The notes: a model not told the origin generated them from the letters alone. DNA of 46,087 nucleotides from Halanaerobiaceae bacterium (GCA_007134885.1 SLJX01000033.1:1-46087), one strand, 5' to 3'; shown: positions 9,290-19,467, counted from the stretch's first letter. Translations and numbers: made by a program.

Positions 9290-10564
9290 TTGATTAAGGC
9301 TTTAGGTAATGTTTTTAAAGTAGAAGAATTACGCAATAGAGTTTTATTTGTTCTGGCAATTATGGTTGTCTACCGGATTGGGGCCCATATTCCGGTTCCT
9401 GGTGTGGATGTAGCTGCTATTCAGGAATTTTTATTTGCCGGAGCTGGAGAGGCCGGCGGCGTTTTTGATTTTCTTGATATGTTTGCCGGTGGGGCTCTCA
9501 GTAACTTTTCCGTTTTTGCTCTCAGCATTACACCTTATATTACCGCCTCAATTATTCTGCAGCTTTTAACAGTGGTCAGCCCCCGGCTTGAAGAACTGCA
9601 GCGTCAGGGCCGGGAAGGCCGGAAAAAAATTGCCCAGTATACCAGATATCTAACAGTATTACTGGCTCTGATTCAGAGTGTCGGTATTACCATGTACATT
9701 CTGCAGTTCGGCGCGGTTCCCAACCCCAATTCCTTTGATATTATTGTTATAGTTGTAAGCTTAACCGCCGGAACTACAGTACTGATGTGGCTGGGTGAGC
9801 AGATAAATGAATATGGTATCGGAAATGGTATTTCGATTTTAATTTTTACTTCAATTATTGCCCGTTTCCCCTACGAAATTATTGAAACCTGGACCCTCTT
9901 TCAGGCCGGGGCCCTGACAGTCTTTAACCTGATTTTGTTTGGTATTCTGGCTGTGATTATTACTGCTGGAATTGTCTATGTTCAGGAAGGGGAAAGAAGA
10001 ATCCCCGTGCAGTATTCTAAAAGAATTGTGGGCCGTAAGGTCTATGGTGGCAAGAGCACCCATATACCGATGAAAGTAAATCAGGCTGGAGTTATGCCGG
10101 TAATCTTTGCCTCCTCTGTGCTGCTCTTTCCCGGAGTGGTGGCTCAGGTAATCCCCTTTGACTGGGCTCAGGGAATGGCAGATCTGATCAGACCCGGTTC
10201 CAATCTTTATATAGTACTCTATGGTATGCTGACCTTCTTTTTCACCTATTTCTACACGGCTATAACCTTTAATCCAGAAGAAGTGGCAGATAACATGAAA
10301 AAATATGGCGGTTTTATTCCCGGCATCAGACCGGGTCAGGCCACGGTGAAGTATCTCGATAAGATCCTGGTCCGCGTTACCCTGGTTGGTGCGCTCTTCC
10401 TCTCAGCAGTAGCACTACTGCCCTTTGCTATGGGACCCCTGACGGGAGTGGAGATTCACTGGGGCGGCACCTCACTTCTGATTATGATTGGTGTGGCACT
10501 CCAGACAATGCAGCAGATAGAATCCCATCTCTTGATGCGTCACTACGAAGGCTTTATGGAATAG
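9290..10564 (+). CDS. secY: Preprotein translocase channel subunit SecY
   Basis: 424 aa from TTG 9290. About ten hydrophobic segments are visible, beginning with RVLFVLAIMVVYRIG, then the plug-helix region with DFLDMFAGGALSNFSVFALS (an SecY signature) and the second signature in the region SITPYITASIILQLL. The cytoplasmic loop with RRIPVQYSKR and the C-terminal loop FNPEEVADNMKKYGGFIPGI are typical. SecY forms the protein-conducting channel with SecE and SecG, which are not in the window. The start lies one base after the rplO stop, so translation is probably coupled. Confidence 0.98.
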   Translation: MIKALGNVFKVEELRNRVLFVLAIMVVYRIGAHIPVPGVDVAAIQEFLFAGAGEAGGVFDFLDMFAGGALSNFSVFALSITPYITASIILQLLTVVSPRLEELQRQGREGRKKIAQYTRYLTVLLALIQSVGITMYILQFGAVPNPNSFDIIVIVVSLTAGTTVLMWLGEQINEYGIGNGISILIFTSIIARFPYEIIETWTLFQAGALTVFNLILFGILAVIITAGIVYVQEGERRIPVQYSKRIVGRKVYGGKSTHIPMKVNQAGVMPVIFASSVLLFPGVVAQVIPFDWAQGMADLIRPGSNLYIVLYGMLTFFFTYFYTAITFNPEEVADNMKKYGGFIPGIRPGQATVKYLDKILVRVTLVGALFLSAVALLPFAMGPLTGVEIHWGGTSLLIMIGVALQTMQQIESHLLMRHYEGFME

Positions 10565-10591
10565 CCCTGAAGCAGATAAGGAGGATATACA

Positions 10592-11251
10592 ATGAATCTG
10601 GTTTTTTTAGGTCTGCCGGGAGCCGGCAAGGGCACCCAGGCTGCTCTTCTGGCAGAGAAATATAATATACCTCATATTTCCACCGGAGACATGTTTCGGG
10701 AAGCAGTTAAACAGGAAACCGAACTGGGAAAAAAAGCCAAGGAATATATGGAGGCCGGAGAACTGGTGCCGGATCAGGTTACCATCGGTATAGTCCGGGA
10801 AAGACTGGCTCAGGACGACTGCCGGCGAGGGTTTATTCTGGATGGTTTTCCCCGGACCATTGCCCAGGCTGAGGCTCTGGAAGAAGTTCTTCAGGAGCTG
10901 AACCGGGAACTGGATCTGGCTCTCCTGATAGATGCCCCAGAGGAGGAGCTGGTCGAGCGGCTGACCGGTCGGAGAGTCTGTCAGAATTGCGGGGCCACCT
11001 ATCATGTGAAATTTGATCCTCCCGAAGTTGAGGGAATTTGTGATGAATGCGGCGGCAAACTGGAGCAGAGAGATGATGATAAACCCGCAACAGTGAAAAA
11101 AAGGCTGGAAGTTAACCGGAAGAAAACTGAAAAGATGATTGATTTCTATTCCAGCAGAGGCATCCTGACTGAAATTGATGCCCGGGGAGAAATTGAAGAT
11201 ATTCAGGAAAAGATAATCCGGCTAATTGAGGATGGCTTGAATGATAATTAG
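10592..11251 (+). CDS. adk: Adenylate kinase, zinc-lid type
   Basis: 219 aa; converts AMP and ATP to two ADP in the cytoplasm. P-loop GLPGAGKGT at residues 7-15, AMP-binding TGDMFR at 31-36, FILDGFPRT at 81-89 and a lid with C130, C133, C150 and C153 (CQNC and CDEC), the structural zinc site of long-form Gram-positive kinases. Start ATG 10592 has Shine-Dalgarno AAGGAGG. It overlaps map by 11 bases, the usual secY-adk-map order. Confidence 0.98.
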   Translation: MNLVFLGLPGAGKGTQAALLAEKYNIPHISTGDMFREAVKQETELGKKAKEYMEAGELVPDQVTIGIVRERLAQDDCRRGFILDGFPRTIAQAEALEEVLQELNRELDLALLIDAPEEELVERLTGRRVCQNCGATYHVKFDPPEVEGICDECGGKLEQRDDDKPATVKKRLEVNRKKTEKMIDFYSSRGILTEIDARGEIEDIQEKIIRLIEDGLNDN

Positions 11252-11996
11252 AAAATCTGACCGGGAAATAGCCAGAATGAAGGCCGCCAATGAGATTGTA
11301 GCTCAATCTCATGCTCTGCTGGCTGATAAGATTGCTCCAGGCATTTCCACAGCCGAGCTGGATGCCATGGCTGAAAAGTTTATTAAAAAACAGGGGGGAG
11401 AGCCTTCTTTTAAGGGCTATCGAGGCTATCCGGCTTCGGTCTGTCTTTCTCTCAATGATGAGGTAGTTCACGGGATCCCCAGCTCCTCCAGGATTTTACA
11501 GGAGGGAGATATTCTCAGCATAGATATTGGGGTCTATTATCAGGGTTTTCATGGAGATGCTGCCCGGACGGTGGGTGTGGGAAAGATCAGTCCGGAGGCT
11601 GAATCTCTGGTTGCTGCCACCCGGGAAGCTCTGGATGAAGGTATCAAAGAGGCTGTTGCCGGCAACCGGCTTTCCGATATATCCCATGCCATTCAGACCT
11701 ATGCTGAAGACCGGGGCTATTCGGTGGTTAAACAGTATGTAGGACATGGAATAGGTCGCGATATGCACGAGGATCCCCAGATTCCTAACTTTGGACCGCC
11801 CGGTAAAGGGCCCAGGCTGAAGGAAGGCATGACCTTTGCCATCGAGCCCATGATAAATGCCGGTGATTTTGCTGTCAAGACCAGGGATGACGGCTGGACT
11901 GTAGTCACGGTGGATGGAAGTCTTTCGGCTCACTGGGAAGATTCAATTGCTATCACCGGAGAAAAGCCGGTTATTATGAGCAGGCCGAATAATTAA
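11241..11996 (+). CDS. map: Methionine aminopeptidase, type I
   Basis: 251 aa. It removes the initiator methionine from new proteins. The five metal ligands and the catalytic histidine are recognisable: H78 (substrate), D95, D106, H169, E202 and E233, within the motifs [28 protein letters not shown] and FAIEPM. No N-terminal extension, so it is a type Ia enzyme. The start ATG 11241 overlaps adk by 11 bases. An 82-base gap with its own promoter follows. Confidence 0.98.
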   Translation: MIIRKSDREIARMKAANEIVAQSHALLADKIAPGISTAELDAMAEKFIKKQGGEPSFKGYRGYPASVCLSLNDEVVHGIPSSSRILQEGDILSIDIGVYYQGFHGDAARTVGVGKISPEAESLVAATREALDEGIKEAVAGNRLSDISHAIQTYAEDRGYSVVKQYVGHGIGRDMHEDPQIPNFGPPGKGPRLKEGMTFAIEPMINAGDFAVKTRDDGWTVVTVDGSLSAHWEDSIAITGEKPVIMSRPNN

Positions 11997-12000
11997 TTCT

Positions 12001-12028
12001 TTTGCTATCTTAATTTCTGTGGTATAAT
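12001..12028 (+). promoter_or_regulatory. Extended -10 promoter for infA and the alpha cluster
   Basis: TATAAT at 12023-12028 is preceded by TGG, making an extended -10 (TGGTATAAT). A poor -35, TTTGCT at 12001-12006, stands 16 bases upstream. This gives the infA-rpmJ-rpsM-rpsK-rpsD-rpoA-rplQ part its own start inside the long ribosomal run. The guaA promoter has the same TGTGGTATAAT block. Confidence 0.75.
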
Positions 12029-12034
12029 ATTAGG

Positions 12035-12054
12035 CAGGCTTAAATTTGAGCCTG
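12035..12054 (+). other. Stem-loop in the infA leader
   Basis: CAGGCT (12035-12040) and AGCCTG (12049-12054) form a perfect 6-bp inverted repeat with an 8-base loop, starting about where the transcript from the promoter just upstream should begin. It may stabilise the 5' end or form an operator. Too short to name. Confidence 0.4.
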
Positions 12055-12078
12055 GAGCGAAGAGGGGGATTTATTTAA

Positions 12079-12300
12079 ATGTCAAAAGAAGATCCTATTG
12101 AAGTTCAGGGCACAGTGGTGGAACCTCTGCCCAATGCAATGTTCAGGGTTGAGCTGGATAATGGACACAAAGTTCTGGCCCATGTTTCCGGCAAAATGCG
12201 GATGAATTATATTAGAATTCTTCCCGGGGATAAGGTTACAGTTGAACTTTCACCCTATGATCTCTCCCGGGGCAGAATAACCTACCGCCATAAAGCTTAG
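12079..12300 (+). CDS. infA: Translation initiation factor IF-1
   Basis: 73 aa, the typical length. One S1/OB-fold domain: [20 protein letters not shown] followed by [20 protein letters not shown] and the C-terminal [22 protein letters not shown]. It binds the 30S A site during initiation. It is the first gene after the internal promoter. Start ATG 12079 follows an AGAGGGGG Shine-Dalgarno at 12061-12068. Confidence 0.98.
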   Translation: MSKEDPIEVQGTVVEPLPNAMFRVELDNGHKVLAHVSGKMRMNYIRILPGDKVTVELSPYDLSRGRITYRHKA

Positions 12301-12322
12301 GCGATAATAATATTTTTTGTAA

Positions 12323-12448
<126 letters not shown>

Positions 12449-12468
12449 ATGATTATGGAGGTGAAATA

Positions 12469-12855
12469 ATGGCTAGAATAGCAGGGGTAGATTTACCCAA
12501 AAATAAGCGTGTAGAGATAGGCCTGACCTATATATATGGAATTGGCAGATCCCGTTCCAATGAAATTCTGGATAATGCCGGGGTGGATCCCGATACCAGG
12601 ATTAAGGATCTGACCGAAGCTGAAATAACCAGCCTGCGCAGTGAAATTGATGAATATCAGGTGGAGGGTGAACTTCGCCGGGAGGTTAGGGCTGATATCA
12701 AGCGGCTTAAGGATATCGGTTCCTACCGGGGACTGCGCCATAGAAGAGGTCTGCCCGTCAGAGGACAGCGGACCAGAACCAATGCCCGCACCAGAAAGGG
12801 TCCTAAAAAAACCGTAGGAAAATCCCGGAGCAGCAAAACTCCGCCAGAAAAATAG
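12469..12855 (+). CDS. rpsM: Small ribosomal subunit protein uS13
   Basis: 128 aa, slightly longer than usual because of a basic C-terminal tail ([11 protein letters not shown]). Start [20 protein letters not shown], helix-hairpin-helix region [12 protein letters not shown], and the C-terminal signature [17 protein letters not shown] followed by NARTRKG. S13 contacts P-site tRNA and bridges to the 50S subunit. Confidence 0.98.
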   Translation: MARIAGVDLPKNKRVEIGLTYIYGIGRSRSNEILDNAGVDPDTRIKDLTEAEITSLRSEIDEYQVEGELRREVRADIKRLKDIGSYRGLRHRRGLPVRGQRTRTNARTRKGPKKTVGKSRSSKTPPEK

Positions 12856-12895
12856 GAAAAGCATATTCATTATTAAATAAGGAGGGAAGAATTAG

Positions 12896-13291
12896 ATGGC
12901 CAAGAGAAAAAAAGATGGCAGAAGAAGAAAAAAGAGCAAAAAATTTGTGGAGAAGGGTCAGGTATATATCCGCTCCACCTTTAACAATACAATTATCACC
13001 ATAACCGACAGTGAAGGCAATGTTATAGCCTGGTCCAGTGCCGGCAAGGCAGGCTACAAAGGTTCCCGCAAAAGCACTCCCTTTGCGGCTCAAATCGCTG
13101 CTGAAAACGCGGCTGATGAAGCCAAAGAAATGGGTCTTAAAGAAGTGGAGATCTATGTTAAAGGGCCCGGTTCCGGCCGGGAATCCGCCATTAGATCCCT
13201 GCAGTCAGCCGGACTGGAAGTAACTTTAATAAAAGATATTACTCCAATTCCCCATAATGGATGCCGCCCCCCCAAACGCCGGCGGGTATAA
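12896..13291 (+). CDS. rpsK: Small ribosomal subunit protein uS11
   Basis: 131 aa. Basic N-terminus, then [40 protein letters not shown] and the C-terminal signature [19 protein letters not shown]11 shapes the platform near the E site. Shine-Dalgarno AAGGAGGGA before ATG 12896. Confidence 0.98.
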   Translation: MAKRKKDGRRRKKSKKFVEKGQVYIRSTFNNTIITITDSEGNVIAWSSAGKAGYKGSRKSTPFAAQIAAENAADEAKEMGLKEVEIYVKGPGSGRESAIRSLQSAGLEVTLIKDITPIPHNGCRPPKRRRV

Positions 13292-13322
13292 CTCAATATT
13301 CAGGAGGTGTAACTAAAGAAAA

Positions 13323-13949
13323 ATGGCAAAATATACAGGACCGAAATGTAAGCTTTGCAGACGGGAAGGAGCCAAGCTCTATTTAAAGGGTGAGCGCTGC
13401 TATACCGATAAATGTGCCTTTGAAAGAAGACCCTATGCTCCCGGAGAACAGGGAGAGAGCAGAAGAAAGAAGTCTGAATACGGACAGCAGTTAAGAGAAA
13501 AACAGAAGGTTCGCCGGATTTATGGCATAATGGAAAATCAATTCCGGAATTATTTCTCCAGGGCAGCCCGGCAGCGGGGTGTCACCGGGGATAATTTTCT
13601 GAAACTGCTGGAAACAAGACTGGATAATACCGTTTTCCGGATGGGTTTTGCTACTTCCAGAGCCCAGGCCCGGCAGTTTGTGCTGCACGGACATATTATT
13701 GTCGACGGCCGGAAGGTTAATGTACCCTCCTATCAGGTTTCAGAGGGAGATACCATCAGTGTTAAGGACGCCAGCCGCAAGAAAAACTTCATCAAGGATG
13801 TGCTGGAAATAAACGCAGAGCAGACACCACCGGAATGGCTGAGCGTTAACATGGAAAAGGCTGAAGGAACAGTGGTCAGCCTGCCTGAAAGGGATGATAT
13901 AGATCAGCCTATTAACGAGCAGTTAATCGTTGAATACTATTCCCTCTAA
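13323..13949 (+). CDS. rpsD: Small ribosomal subunit protein uS4, zinc-binding type
   Basis: 208 aa. The N-terminus holds C9, C12, C26 and C31 (CKLC, then CYTDKC), the zinc-finger form of S4. The S4 RNA-binding domain follows at about 97-160 with [20 protein letters not shown] and [17 protein letters not shown]4 starts 30S assembly and in many bacteria represses its own operon. In many Bacillota rpsD lies elsewhere; here it is in the alpha cluster between rpsK and rpoA. Confidence 0.98.
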   Translation: MAKYTGPKCKLCRREGAKLYLKGERCYTDKCAFERRPYAPGEQGESRRKKSEYGQQLREKQKVRRIYGIMENQFRNYFSRAARQRGVTGDNFLKLLETRLDNTVFRMGFATSRAQARQFVLHGHIIVDGRKVNVPSYQVSEGDTISVKDASRKKNFIKDVLEINAEQTPPEWLSVNMEKAEGTVVSLPERDDIDQPINEQLIVEYYSL

Positions 13950-14003
13950 GCTGAAATTTGTTTTCAGGTTGGAAGTCATTAGAGAGGAGGGTTTTAACTC
14001 TTC

Positions 14004-14948
14004 ATGATAGAGATTGAAAAGCCACAAATAGAAAAGCTTGAAGCTGACAATTATCATGGTGAATATGTAATCACTCCCCTGGAGAGGGGTTATGGAATTA
14101 CCCTGGGAAATGCCATGCGGAGAATTCTACTTTCCTCCCTTCCAGGTGCTGCCATAACCTCGGTTAAAATCGAAGGTGCCAGACATGAATTCACCTCAAT
14201 TCCCGGTGTGGTCGAAGATGTCACTGATATCATTCTGAATCTCAAAGGAGTCGTTATCAGATACTCTGATGAGGAGCGGACGACAATGACGCTTGATGTT
14301 TCGGATAGTGAAGCTGCTACCGCAGGAGATTTCAGCTATTCCGGCAATATGGAAGTTGTTAATAAAGATCATAAGATAGCCACTCTGGCTCCTGAAGGAA
14401 GCTTAAACCTGGAAGTTACCGTGGAAAAGGGACGGGGCTATGTAACTGCTGAAGAGCTTAAGGATACCTTTGACAATGTGATTGGACTTATACCGATTGA
14501 TGCTTCCTTCAGCCCCATTGAGAGAGCAAATTTTTCAGTGGAGGATACCCGGGTAGGACAGGTTACCGATTATGACCGTCTGCTACTGGAAGTAGATACC
14601 AACGGCAGCTTGAGTCCCGATGATGCCATCAGTCTGGCAGCTCGAATTATGATGGAACATCTGGAACTCTTTATTGACCTCACCGATGAAATTGATAATC
14701 TTGATATTATGATTGAGACCGAGGAAGAGGATAAGGATAAAATTATGGAGACCACGGTAGAAGAGCTGGAGCTTTCCGTACGCTCCTCAAACTGCCTGAA
14801 GAGGGCGGGAATCAATACCGTGGAAGAATTAATTGATAAGACCGAAGATGATTTGATGAAGGTTCGCAATCTGGGCAAAAAATCTCTGCAGGAGATTAAA
14901 GATAAACTGGAGGAACTGGATCTAGAACTGAAAGAGGAAGAAGATTAA
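14004..14948 (+). CDS. rpoA: RNA polymerase alpha subunit
   Basis: 314 aa. The N-terminal assembly domain (about 1-228) has ITPLERGYGITLGNAMRRIL and LSSLPGAAITSVKIEG; after an acidic linker (about 235-245) the C-terminal domain (about 246-314) has LELSVRSSNCLKRAGINTVE and VRNLGKKSLQEI, which contacts UP elements and activators. GAGGAGGG (13984-13991) precedes ATG 14004 by 12 bases. It lies between rpsD and rplQ. Confidence 0.98.
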   Translation: MIEIEKPQIEKLEADNYHGEYVITPLERGYGITLGNAMRRILLSSLPGAAITSVKIEGARHEFTSIPGVVEDVTDIILNLKGVVIRYSDEERTTMTLDVSDSEAATAGDFSYSGNMEVVNKDHKIATLAPEGSLNLEVTVEKGRGYVTAEELKDTFDNVIGLIPIDASFSPIERANFSVEDTRVGQVTDYDRLLLEVDTNGSLSPDDAISLAARIMMEHLELFIDLTDEIDNLDIMIETEEEDKDKIMETTVEELELSVRSSNCLKRAGINTVEELIDKTEDDLMKVRNLGKKSLQEIKDKLEELDLELKEEED

Positions 14949-14964
14949 TAAGGAGGGATGAAGG

Positions 14965-15306
14965 GTGCCTAACAGGAAGCTGGGAAGAAAAAGCGCTCAC
15001 AGACAGGCAATGTTTCGCAATATGCTGACGGATTTTTTTCGACATGAGAGAATTGAAACCAGTCTGGCCAAGGCCAAAGAACTGCAGCCTTTAGCGGAAA
15101 AACTGATTACCACGGCCAGAAAAAATAATCTCCATGCCAGAAGAAAGACCCGCAGACAGATAAATGACCGTGAAGTTTTAATCAAGCTCTTTGATGAAAT
15201 TGCTCCTCGCTTTTATGACCGGCCGGGTGGTTATACCCGGATCATAAAAATGTACCCCCGCCGGGGTGATGCTTCCGAGAGAGCTCTTTTAGAGCTGGTA
15301 GAATAA
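14965..15306 (+). CDS. rplQ: Large ribosomal subunit protein bL17
   Basis: 113 aa from GTG 14965. N-terminal RKLGRKSAHRQAMFRNML is near-invariant; it continues with HERIETSLAKAKELQPLAEK and ends GGYTRIIKMYPRRGDASERA. L17 lies near the tunnel exit. Shine-Dalgarno AAGGAGGGA (14950-14958). Only 20 bases separate it from ecfA1. Confidence 0.98.
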   Translation: MPNRKLGRKSAHRQAMFRNMLTDFFRHERIETSLAKAKELQPLAEKLITTARKNNLHARRKTRRQINDREVLIKLFDEIAPRFYDRPGGYTRIIKMYPRRGDASERALLELVE

Positions 15307-15326
15307 ATAGATAAGTAGGTGGAAAG

Positions 15327-16142
15327 ATGAGCCAGATCGAGATGCAGGGGGTTGAATTTTCATATCGCGATCAGCAGGATAAAGCCCTGGCCGGGGTAAA
15401 CCTTAAGGTAGAGAAGGGCGAATTTATAGCAGTAATTGGAGCCAACGGCTCGGGGAAGTCAACCCTGGCCAAGATGATGAATGTACTGCTGGTGCCTGAT
15501 GAAGGTACGGTTACCATTAACGGACTTGAGACCGCTGACCCTGATAATATCTGGCAGATTAGACAGCAGGTTGGCATGGTTTTTCAGAATCCCGACAACC
15601 AGCTGGTAGCAACCCTGGTTGAAGATGATGTAGCCTTTGGCCCGGAAAATCTGGCTTTGCCCCCGGAGGAGATCCGCCAGCGGGTGGATCAGGCCTTAGA
15701 AACTGTGGGAATGGACGGTTATCAATCCCATCCCCCCCACAAACTCTCGGGCGGACAGAAACAGCGGGTTGCCATAGCAGGCATTCTGGCCATGATGCCG
15801 GACTGTATTGTGCTGGACGAGCCGACTGCCATGCTGGACCCCATTGGGAGAAAGGAAGTTCTGGAAACAATCAGCCGGTTAAACCGGGAGGAAAATATAA
15901 CCGTGGTGCTGATCACTCATTTTATGGAGGAGGCCGGGCTGGCCGACCGAATTGCCATCATGCAGGAAGGCCGGATCAGCAGAACCGGCAGTCCCCGGGA
16001 GATTTTTCGTGATACCGGGTTGATTGCTGAAGCCGGTCTGGATGTTCCCGAAGTTGTGGCCCTGGCCAATCAACTTCGCCAGCAGGGGGTTTCCCTGCCG
16101 GAGGTTATGACAGCCGATGAGCTGGTGAATTCTCTATGCTGA
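15327..16142 (+). CDS. ecfA1: ECF transporter ATP-binding subunit EcfA1
   Basis: 271 aa. ABC ATPase with Walker A GANGSGKST (38-46), Q-loop region FQNPDNQLVA (86-95), signature LSGGQKQR (140-147), Walker B IVLDEPTAMLD (161-171) and the switch histidine in LITHF. It powers group II energy-coupling factor vitamin uptake at the membrane. FQNPDNQ is characteristic of EcfA1. It overlaps ecfA2 by 7 bases. No substrate-binding EcfS gene is here, so the module probably serves several S components encoded elsewhere. Confidence 0.96.
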   Translation: MSQIEMQGVEFSYRDQQDKALAGVNLKVEKGEFIAVIGANGSGKSTLAKMMNVLLVPDEGTVTINGLETADPDNIWQIRQQVGMVFQNPDNQLVATLVEDDVAFGPENLALPPEEIRQRVDQALETVGMDGYQSHPPHKLSGGQKQRVAIAGILAMMPDCIVLDEPTAMLDPIGRKEVLETISRLNREENITVVLITHFMEEAGLADRIAIMQEGRISRTGSPREIFRDTGLIAEAGLDVPEVVALANQLRQQGVSLPEVMTADELVNSLC

Positions 16143-17011
16143 TTGAGCTGGAAAACATCCGTCATATCTATCAACTGGATGATCCTGTGGTGGCCCTGGA
16201 TGGTGTTGACCTGGGAATTGAGCGAGGAGAATTTATCGGGTTGATCGGTCATACCGGCTCGGGTAAGTCGACACTGGTTCAGCTTTTAAACGGCCTGCTC
16301 AAACCCAGCGAAGGCCGAATTCTTTTTGAAGGCAAGGACATTAATTCCCAGGAAGTTGAATTGAAGGAAATCCGCCGTCGGGTTGGCCTGGTTTTTCAGT
16401 ATCCCGAGCATCAACTCTTTGAAGAGACCGTGGCGAAGGATATCGCCTTTGGACCGAAAAATGCGGATCTGGCTGAAGAGGAAATAGATAAAAGGGTCAG
16501 AGAAGCTCTGGATCTGGTAGGCCTGGATTTTGAAAGCTTTAAAGACCGCTCTCCCTTTAACTTAAGCGGGGGGCAGCAGCGCAGGATAGCGATTGCCGGA
16601 GTGCTGGCTCTCAAACCGGAAGTTCTGATTTTGGATGAGCCCATGGCCGGACTGGATCCTGCCGGACGCCGGAAACTGCTGGAACTACTCCGTCATCTTC
16701 ATAGAGATATTGAGATGACCATTATTTTGATCTCCCACCGAATGGAGGAGATTGCCCGGCTGGCCTCCCGGGTGCTAGTCATGGATAGAGGCAAAATTAT
16801 CCTGGAGGGCAGGCCGGCAGAGGTTTTTAATGAAAGAGAGAGGCTTAAAGATATTGATCTGGATCTTCCGGTGGTGACAGATATTTTAAAGAAACTTAAG
16901 GAAAAGGGGCTTAAGGTCAGGACCGATGTTTTTGCCCTGGAGGATGCCCGGGATGAAATTCTGACAGCTCTGGAAAAACAGTCACAATTCAGGGAGAGCA
17001 GACCATGTTAA
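16136..17011 (+). CDS. ecfA2: ECF transporter ATP-binding subunit EcfA2
   Basis: 291 aa. Walker A GHTGSGKST (38-46), Q-loop FQYPEHQLFEE (typical of EcfA2), signature LSGGQQRR, Walker B LILDEPMAGLD and switch motif LISHRMEE. It forms the ATPase heterodimer with EcfA1. The start overlaps ecfA1 by 7 bases and its end overlaps ecfT by 7 bases, so the three are probably made in equal amounts. Confidence 0.96.
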   Translation: MLIELENIRHIYQLDDPVVALDGVDLGIERGEFIGLIGHTGSGKSTLVQLLNGLLKPSEGRILFEGKDINSQEVELKEIRRRVGLVFQYPEHQLFEETVAKDIAFGPKNADLAEEEIDKRVREALDLVGLDFESFKDRSPFNLSGGQQRRIAIAGVLALKPEVLILDEPMAGLDPAGRRKLLELLRHLHRDIEMTIILISHRMEEIARLASRVLVMDRGKIILEGRPAEVFNERERLKDIDLDLPVVTDILKKLKEKGLKVRTDVFALEDARDEILTALEKQSQFRESRPC

Positions 17012-17796
17012 CCGATATTACCATTGGCCAGCACATACCCGGCAGTTCAATAATTCATCGGATGGATCCCCGGGTAAAAATTTTAATAACCCTGCTGATG
17101 ATAACCATCCTGTTTTTTATAGACACCTTTATCGGTTATTTTCTCTTTTTACTGCTGGTGGTAATCATTCTGCTGACGGCAAAACTGCCGATTAAAAGGG
17201 TTTTAAGAGGCCTGAAACCGGTTTTTTTTCTGGTAATTCTTACACTTTTTCTTCATCTTTTTTTAACCCGGGGTGGAGAAGTTATCTGGCAGTGGAGATT
17301 TTTGCGAATTGAAGAGGCCGGGGTTTTTACCGGTTTTTTCATGGTTTCTCGAATCCTGCTGCTGATAATGTTTACTTCAATACTCACCCTGACAACTTCA
17401 CCGCTGGAACTGACTGACGGCATTGAATATCTTTTAAAACCGCTGGCCCGCTTTGGACTGCCGGCCGGCGAACTGGCCATGATGATGACAATTGCTCTCA
17501 GATTTATTCCTACTCTGCTGGAGGAGGCTGATAAGATTATGAAGGCCCAGAAAGCCCGGGGGGCTGACTTTGAAAGCGGCAATATAATTCAGCGGGCTAA
17601 AGCTTTAGTACCTCTGTTAGTTCCACTTTTTATTAGCGCTTTTCGCCGGGCAGATGAGCTGGCTCTGGCGATGGAATCCCGCTGTTATCGCGGAGGAACC
17701 AGCAGAACCAGATTGCATGAACTGAAATTAAAATCCACGGATATTTATCTTTTTCTGCTGGCAGCAGGGCTGGCAGTGGCAATCAGCTTTTTTTAG
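17005..17796 (+). CDS. ecfT: ECF transporter transmembrane subunit EcfT
   Basis: 263 aa. Several membrane segments are visible in the first half (about 27-57, 70-86, 107-130) and one at the end (about 246-263). The two coupling helices carry the small-residue-R-G motifs, A-R-G at 184-186 in KAQKARGADFE and Y-R-G at 228-230, which dock onto EcfA1 and EcfA2. The S-component partner is not encoded nearby. Placement after the rplQ-ecfA genes is the standard Bacillota order. Confidence 0.96.
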   Translation: MLTDITIGQHIPGSSIIHRMDPRVKILITLLMITILFFIDTFIGYFLFLLLVVIILLTAKLPIKRVLRGLKPVFFLVILTLFLHLFLTRGGEVIWQWRFLRIEEAGVFTGFFMVSRILLLIMFTSILTLTTSPLELTDGIEYLLKPLARFGLPAGELAMMMTIALRFIPTLLEEADKIMKAQKARGADFESGNIIQRAKALVPLLVPLFISAFRRADELALAMESRCYRGGTSRTRLHELKLKSTDIYLFLLAAGLAVAISFF

Positions 17797-17816
17797 CCTG
17801 GAGGGAACCGGTTTTA

Positions 17817-18590
17817 ATGGCAAAAATTCAGATGCAGATCTCCTATGACGGGACAAATTACAGCGGCTGGCAGGTACAGGCCAACACTCCCCACACCATT
17901 CAGGAGAAGGTAGAGGGGGTGCTGGGCAAATTTCACCGCCGGCCTACCAGGATTTATGGAGCCAGCCGAACCGATGCCGGGGTTCATGCCCGGGGGCAGA
18001 TGGCCCATTTTTATCTGGAGGTACCGATTCCGCTGGAACGAATTCCCCAGGCCTTTAATGGAGAACTGCCCGATGATATAGTCTGCCTTCAAGCCCGGCA
18101 GTGTCCCGAGGATTTTCATGTTCGCCATGATGCGCTGGCCAAAAAATATATCTACCGCATTAATAATAAACCCTATCCTGATGTTTTTACCAGAAATTTT
18201 TGCTATCATTATCATGAAAAACTGAAGGTGAAAGCCATGCAGCAGGCAGCCCGTTATCTTGAGGGAAAGAAGGATTTTTCTGCCTTTCAGGCCCGGGGCT
18301 GCAGCAATGCCACCACCGTGAAAAGTATTTATCATTCCCGGATCACCCTGCAGGATAATGGTGAAATCTGGCTGGAAATAGTTGGTTCGGGCTTTTTATA
18401 TAAAATGATGAGAATCATAGCAGGCACCCTGATCAATGCCGGCAAAGGTAAAATTTCACCCGATGATATTCCCGGTATTATTGCATCCCGGGATAGAACT
18501 CAGGCCGGTTTTACCGCTCCGGCCAAAGGATTAACCCTGGAGAAAATTTATTATGACCAGGAGATTTTGACCAAGGAGGTAATAGAATGA
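17817..18590 (+). CDS. truA: tRNA pseudouridine(38-40) synthase
   Basis: 257 aa. It makes pseudouridine at positions 38, 39 and 40 of the tRNA anticodon arm. Near the N-terminus are [13 protein letters not shown] and [13 protein letters not shown], where D53 is the expected catalytic aspartate. The C-terminal FSAFQARGC and the [16 protein letters not shown] block also match. ATG 17817 comes 20 bases after ecfT, and its stop overlaps the rplM start. Confidence 0.97.
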   Translation: MAKIQMQISYDGTNYSGWQVQANTPHTIQEKVEGVLGKFHRRPTRIYGASRTDAGVHARGQMAHFYLEVPIPLERIPQAFNGELPDDIVCLQARQCPEDFHVRHDALAKKYIYRINNKPYPDVFTRNFCYHYHEKLKVKAMQQAARYLEGKKDFSAFQARGCSNATTVKSIYHSRITLQDNGEIWLEIVGSGFLYKMMRIIAGTLINAGKGKISPDDIPGIIASRDRTQAGFTAPAKGLTLEKIYYDQEILTKEVIE

Positions 18591-19018
18591 ATAAAACTTA
18601 TATGGCAAAACCGGATGAAGTGGAACGTAACTGGTATGTGGTTGATGCTGCGGGAAAAACTCTGGGCCGGCTGGCTTCAGAGATTGCCAAGGTGCTTCGG
18701 GGTAAGCATAAACCAGAATTTACCCCCCATGTGGATACCGGAGATTATGTTATTGTGGTCAACGCTGAAAAGGTAGAATTAACCGGCAACAAATGGAAAG
18801 ATAAGATTCATTACAAGCACTCCAATTACCCCGGGGGCTTGAAGCAGACACCCTATGAAGAGCTGAGGAAAAAGAAGCCCGCCTTTATTGTGGAAAAAGC
18901 TGTTAAGGGTATGCTTCCTCATAATAGGCTGGGACGGCAGATATTTAAAAAACTCAAAGTTTATGAAGGGCCAGACCATCCTCATGAGGCCCAGCAGCCC
19001 AAAGAATTAGAATTATAA
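18587..19018 (+). CDS. rplM: Large ribosomal subunit protein uL13
   Basis: 143 aa. [20 protein letters not shown] near the start, then [20 protein letters not shown] and [20 protein letters not shown] identify L13. The start ATG 18587 overlaps the truA stop by 4 bases; its Shine-Dalgarno AAGGAGG lies inside truA. The truA-rplM-rpsI order is standard in Bacillota. Confidence 0.98.
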   Translation: MNKTYMAKPDEVERNWYVVDAAGKTLGRLASEIAKVLRGKHKPEFTPHVDTGDYVIVVNAEKVELTGNKWKDKIHYKHSNYPGGLKQTPYEELRKKKPAFIVEKAVKGMLPHNRLGRQIFKKLKVYEGPDHPHEAQQPKELEL

Positions 19019-19037
19019 TACTGGAAGGAGGAATATT

Positions 19038-19430
19038 ATGGCTGATGTTCAATATAGAGGTACAGGCAGGAGGAAAACCTCAACTGCCAGGGTGCGTCTG
19101 CTGCCGGGAAGTGGAAATGTAACTGTTAATGGCAGAGATGTAGCTGACTATTTCCACCGCAGATCCCAGATCAAAGATTTAAAGTCTCCCCTGGAAACCG
19201 TTAATCAGCTGGGCAGCCTGGATGTGGAAGTTAATGTCAGCGGCGGAGGACTGGCCGGTCAGGCCGGTGCAATTCGCCACGGCATTGCCAGAGCTCTGCT
19301 TGAGGTTGATGAGGAGTTCCGGACTTCATTGAAGAGAGCCGGCTATTTAACCCGGGATCCCCGGATGAAAGAGAGGAAAAAGCCCGGCCTCAAGAAAGCC
19401 CGTAAGGCCCCTCAATTCTCAAAAAGATAA
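19038..19430 (+). CDS. rpsI: Small ribosomal subunit protein uS9
   Basis: 130 aa. [20 protein letters not shown] at the start, [19 protein letters not shown] in the middle and the basic C-terminal tail ending [11 protein letters not shown], whose last residues reach P-site tRNA. It is the last gene of the 19-kb ribosomal run and is followed by a clear intrinsic terminator. Confidence 0.98.
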   Translation: MADVQYRGTGRRKTSTARVRLLPGSGNVTVNGRDVADYFHRRSQIKDLKSPLETVNQLGSLDVEVNVSGGGLAGQAGAIRHGIARALLEVDEEFRTSLKRAGYLTRDPRMKERKKPGLKKARKAPQFSKR

Positions 19431-19467
19431 TATCCGCACTTTTCTGCTAAAGCTGCTGAGATATTTA

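Noticed and set aside
9276-9300. Possible frameshift between rplO and secY
   Set aside because: Each protein has a complete, normal end and start; the one-base gap is ordinary coupling.
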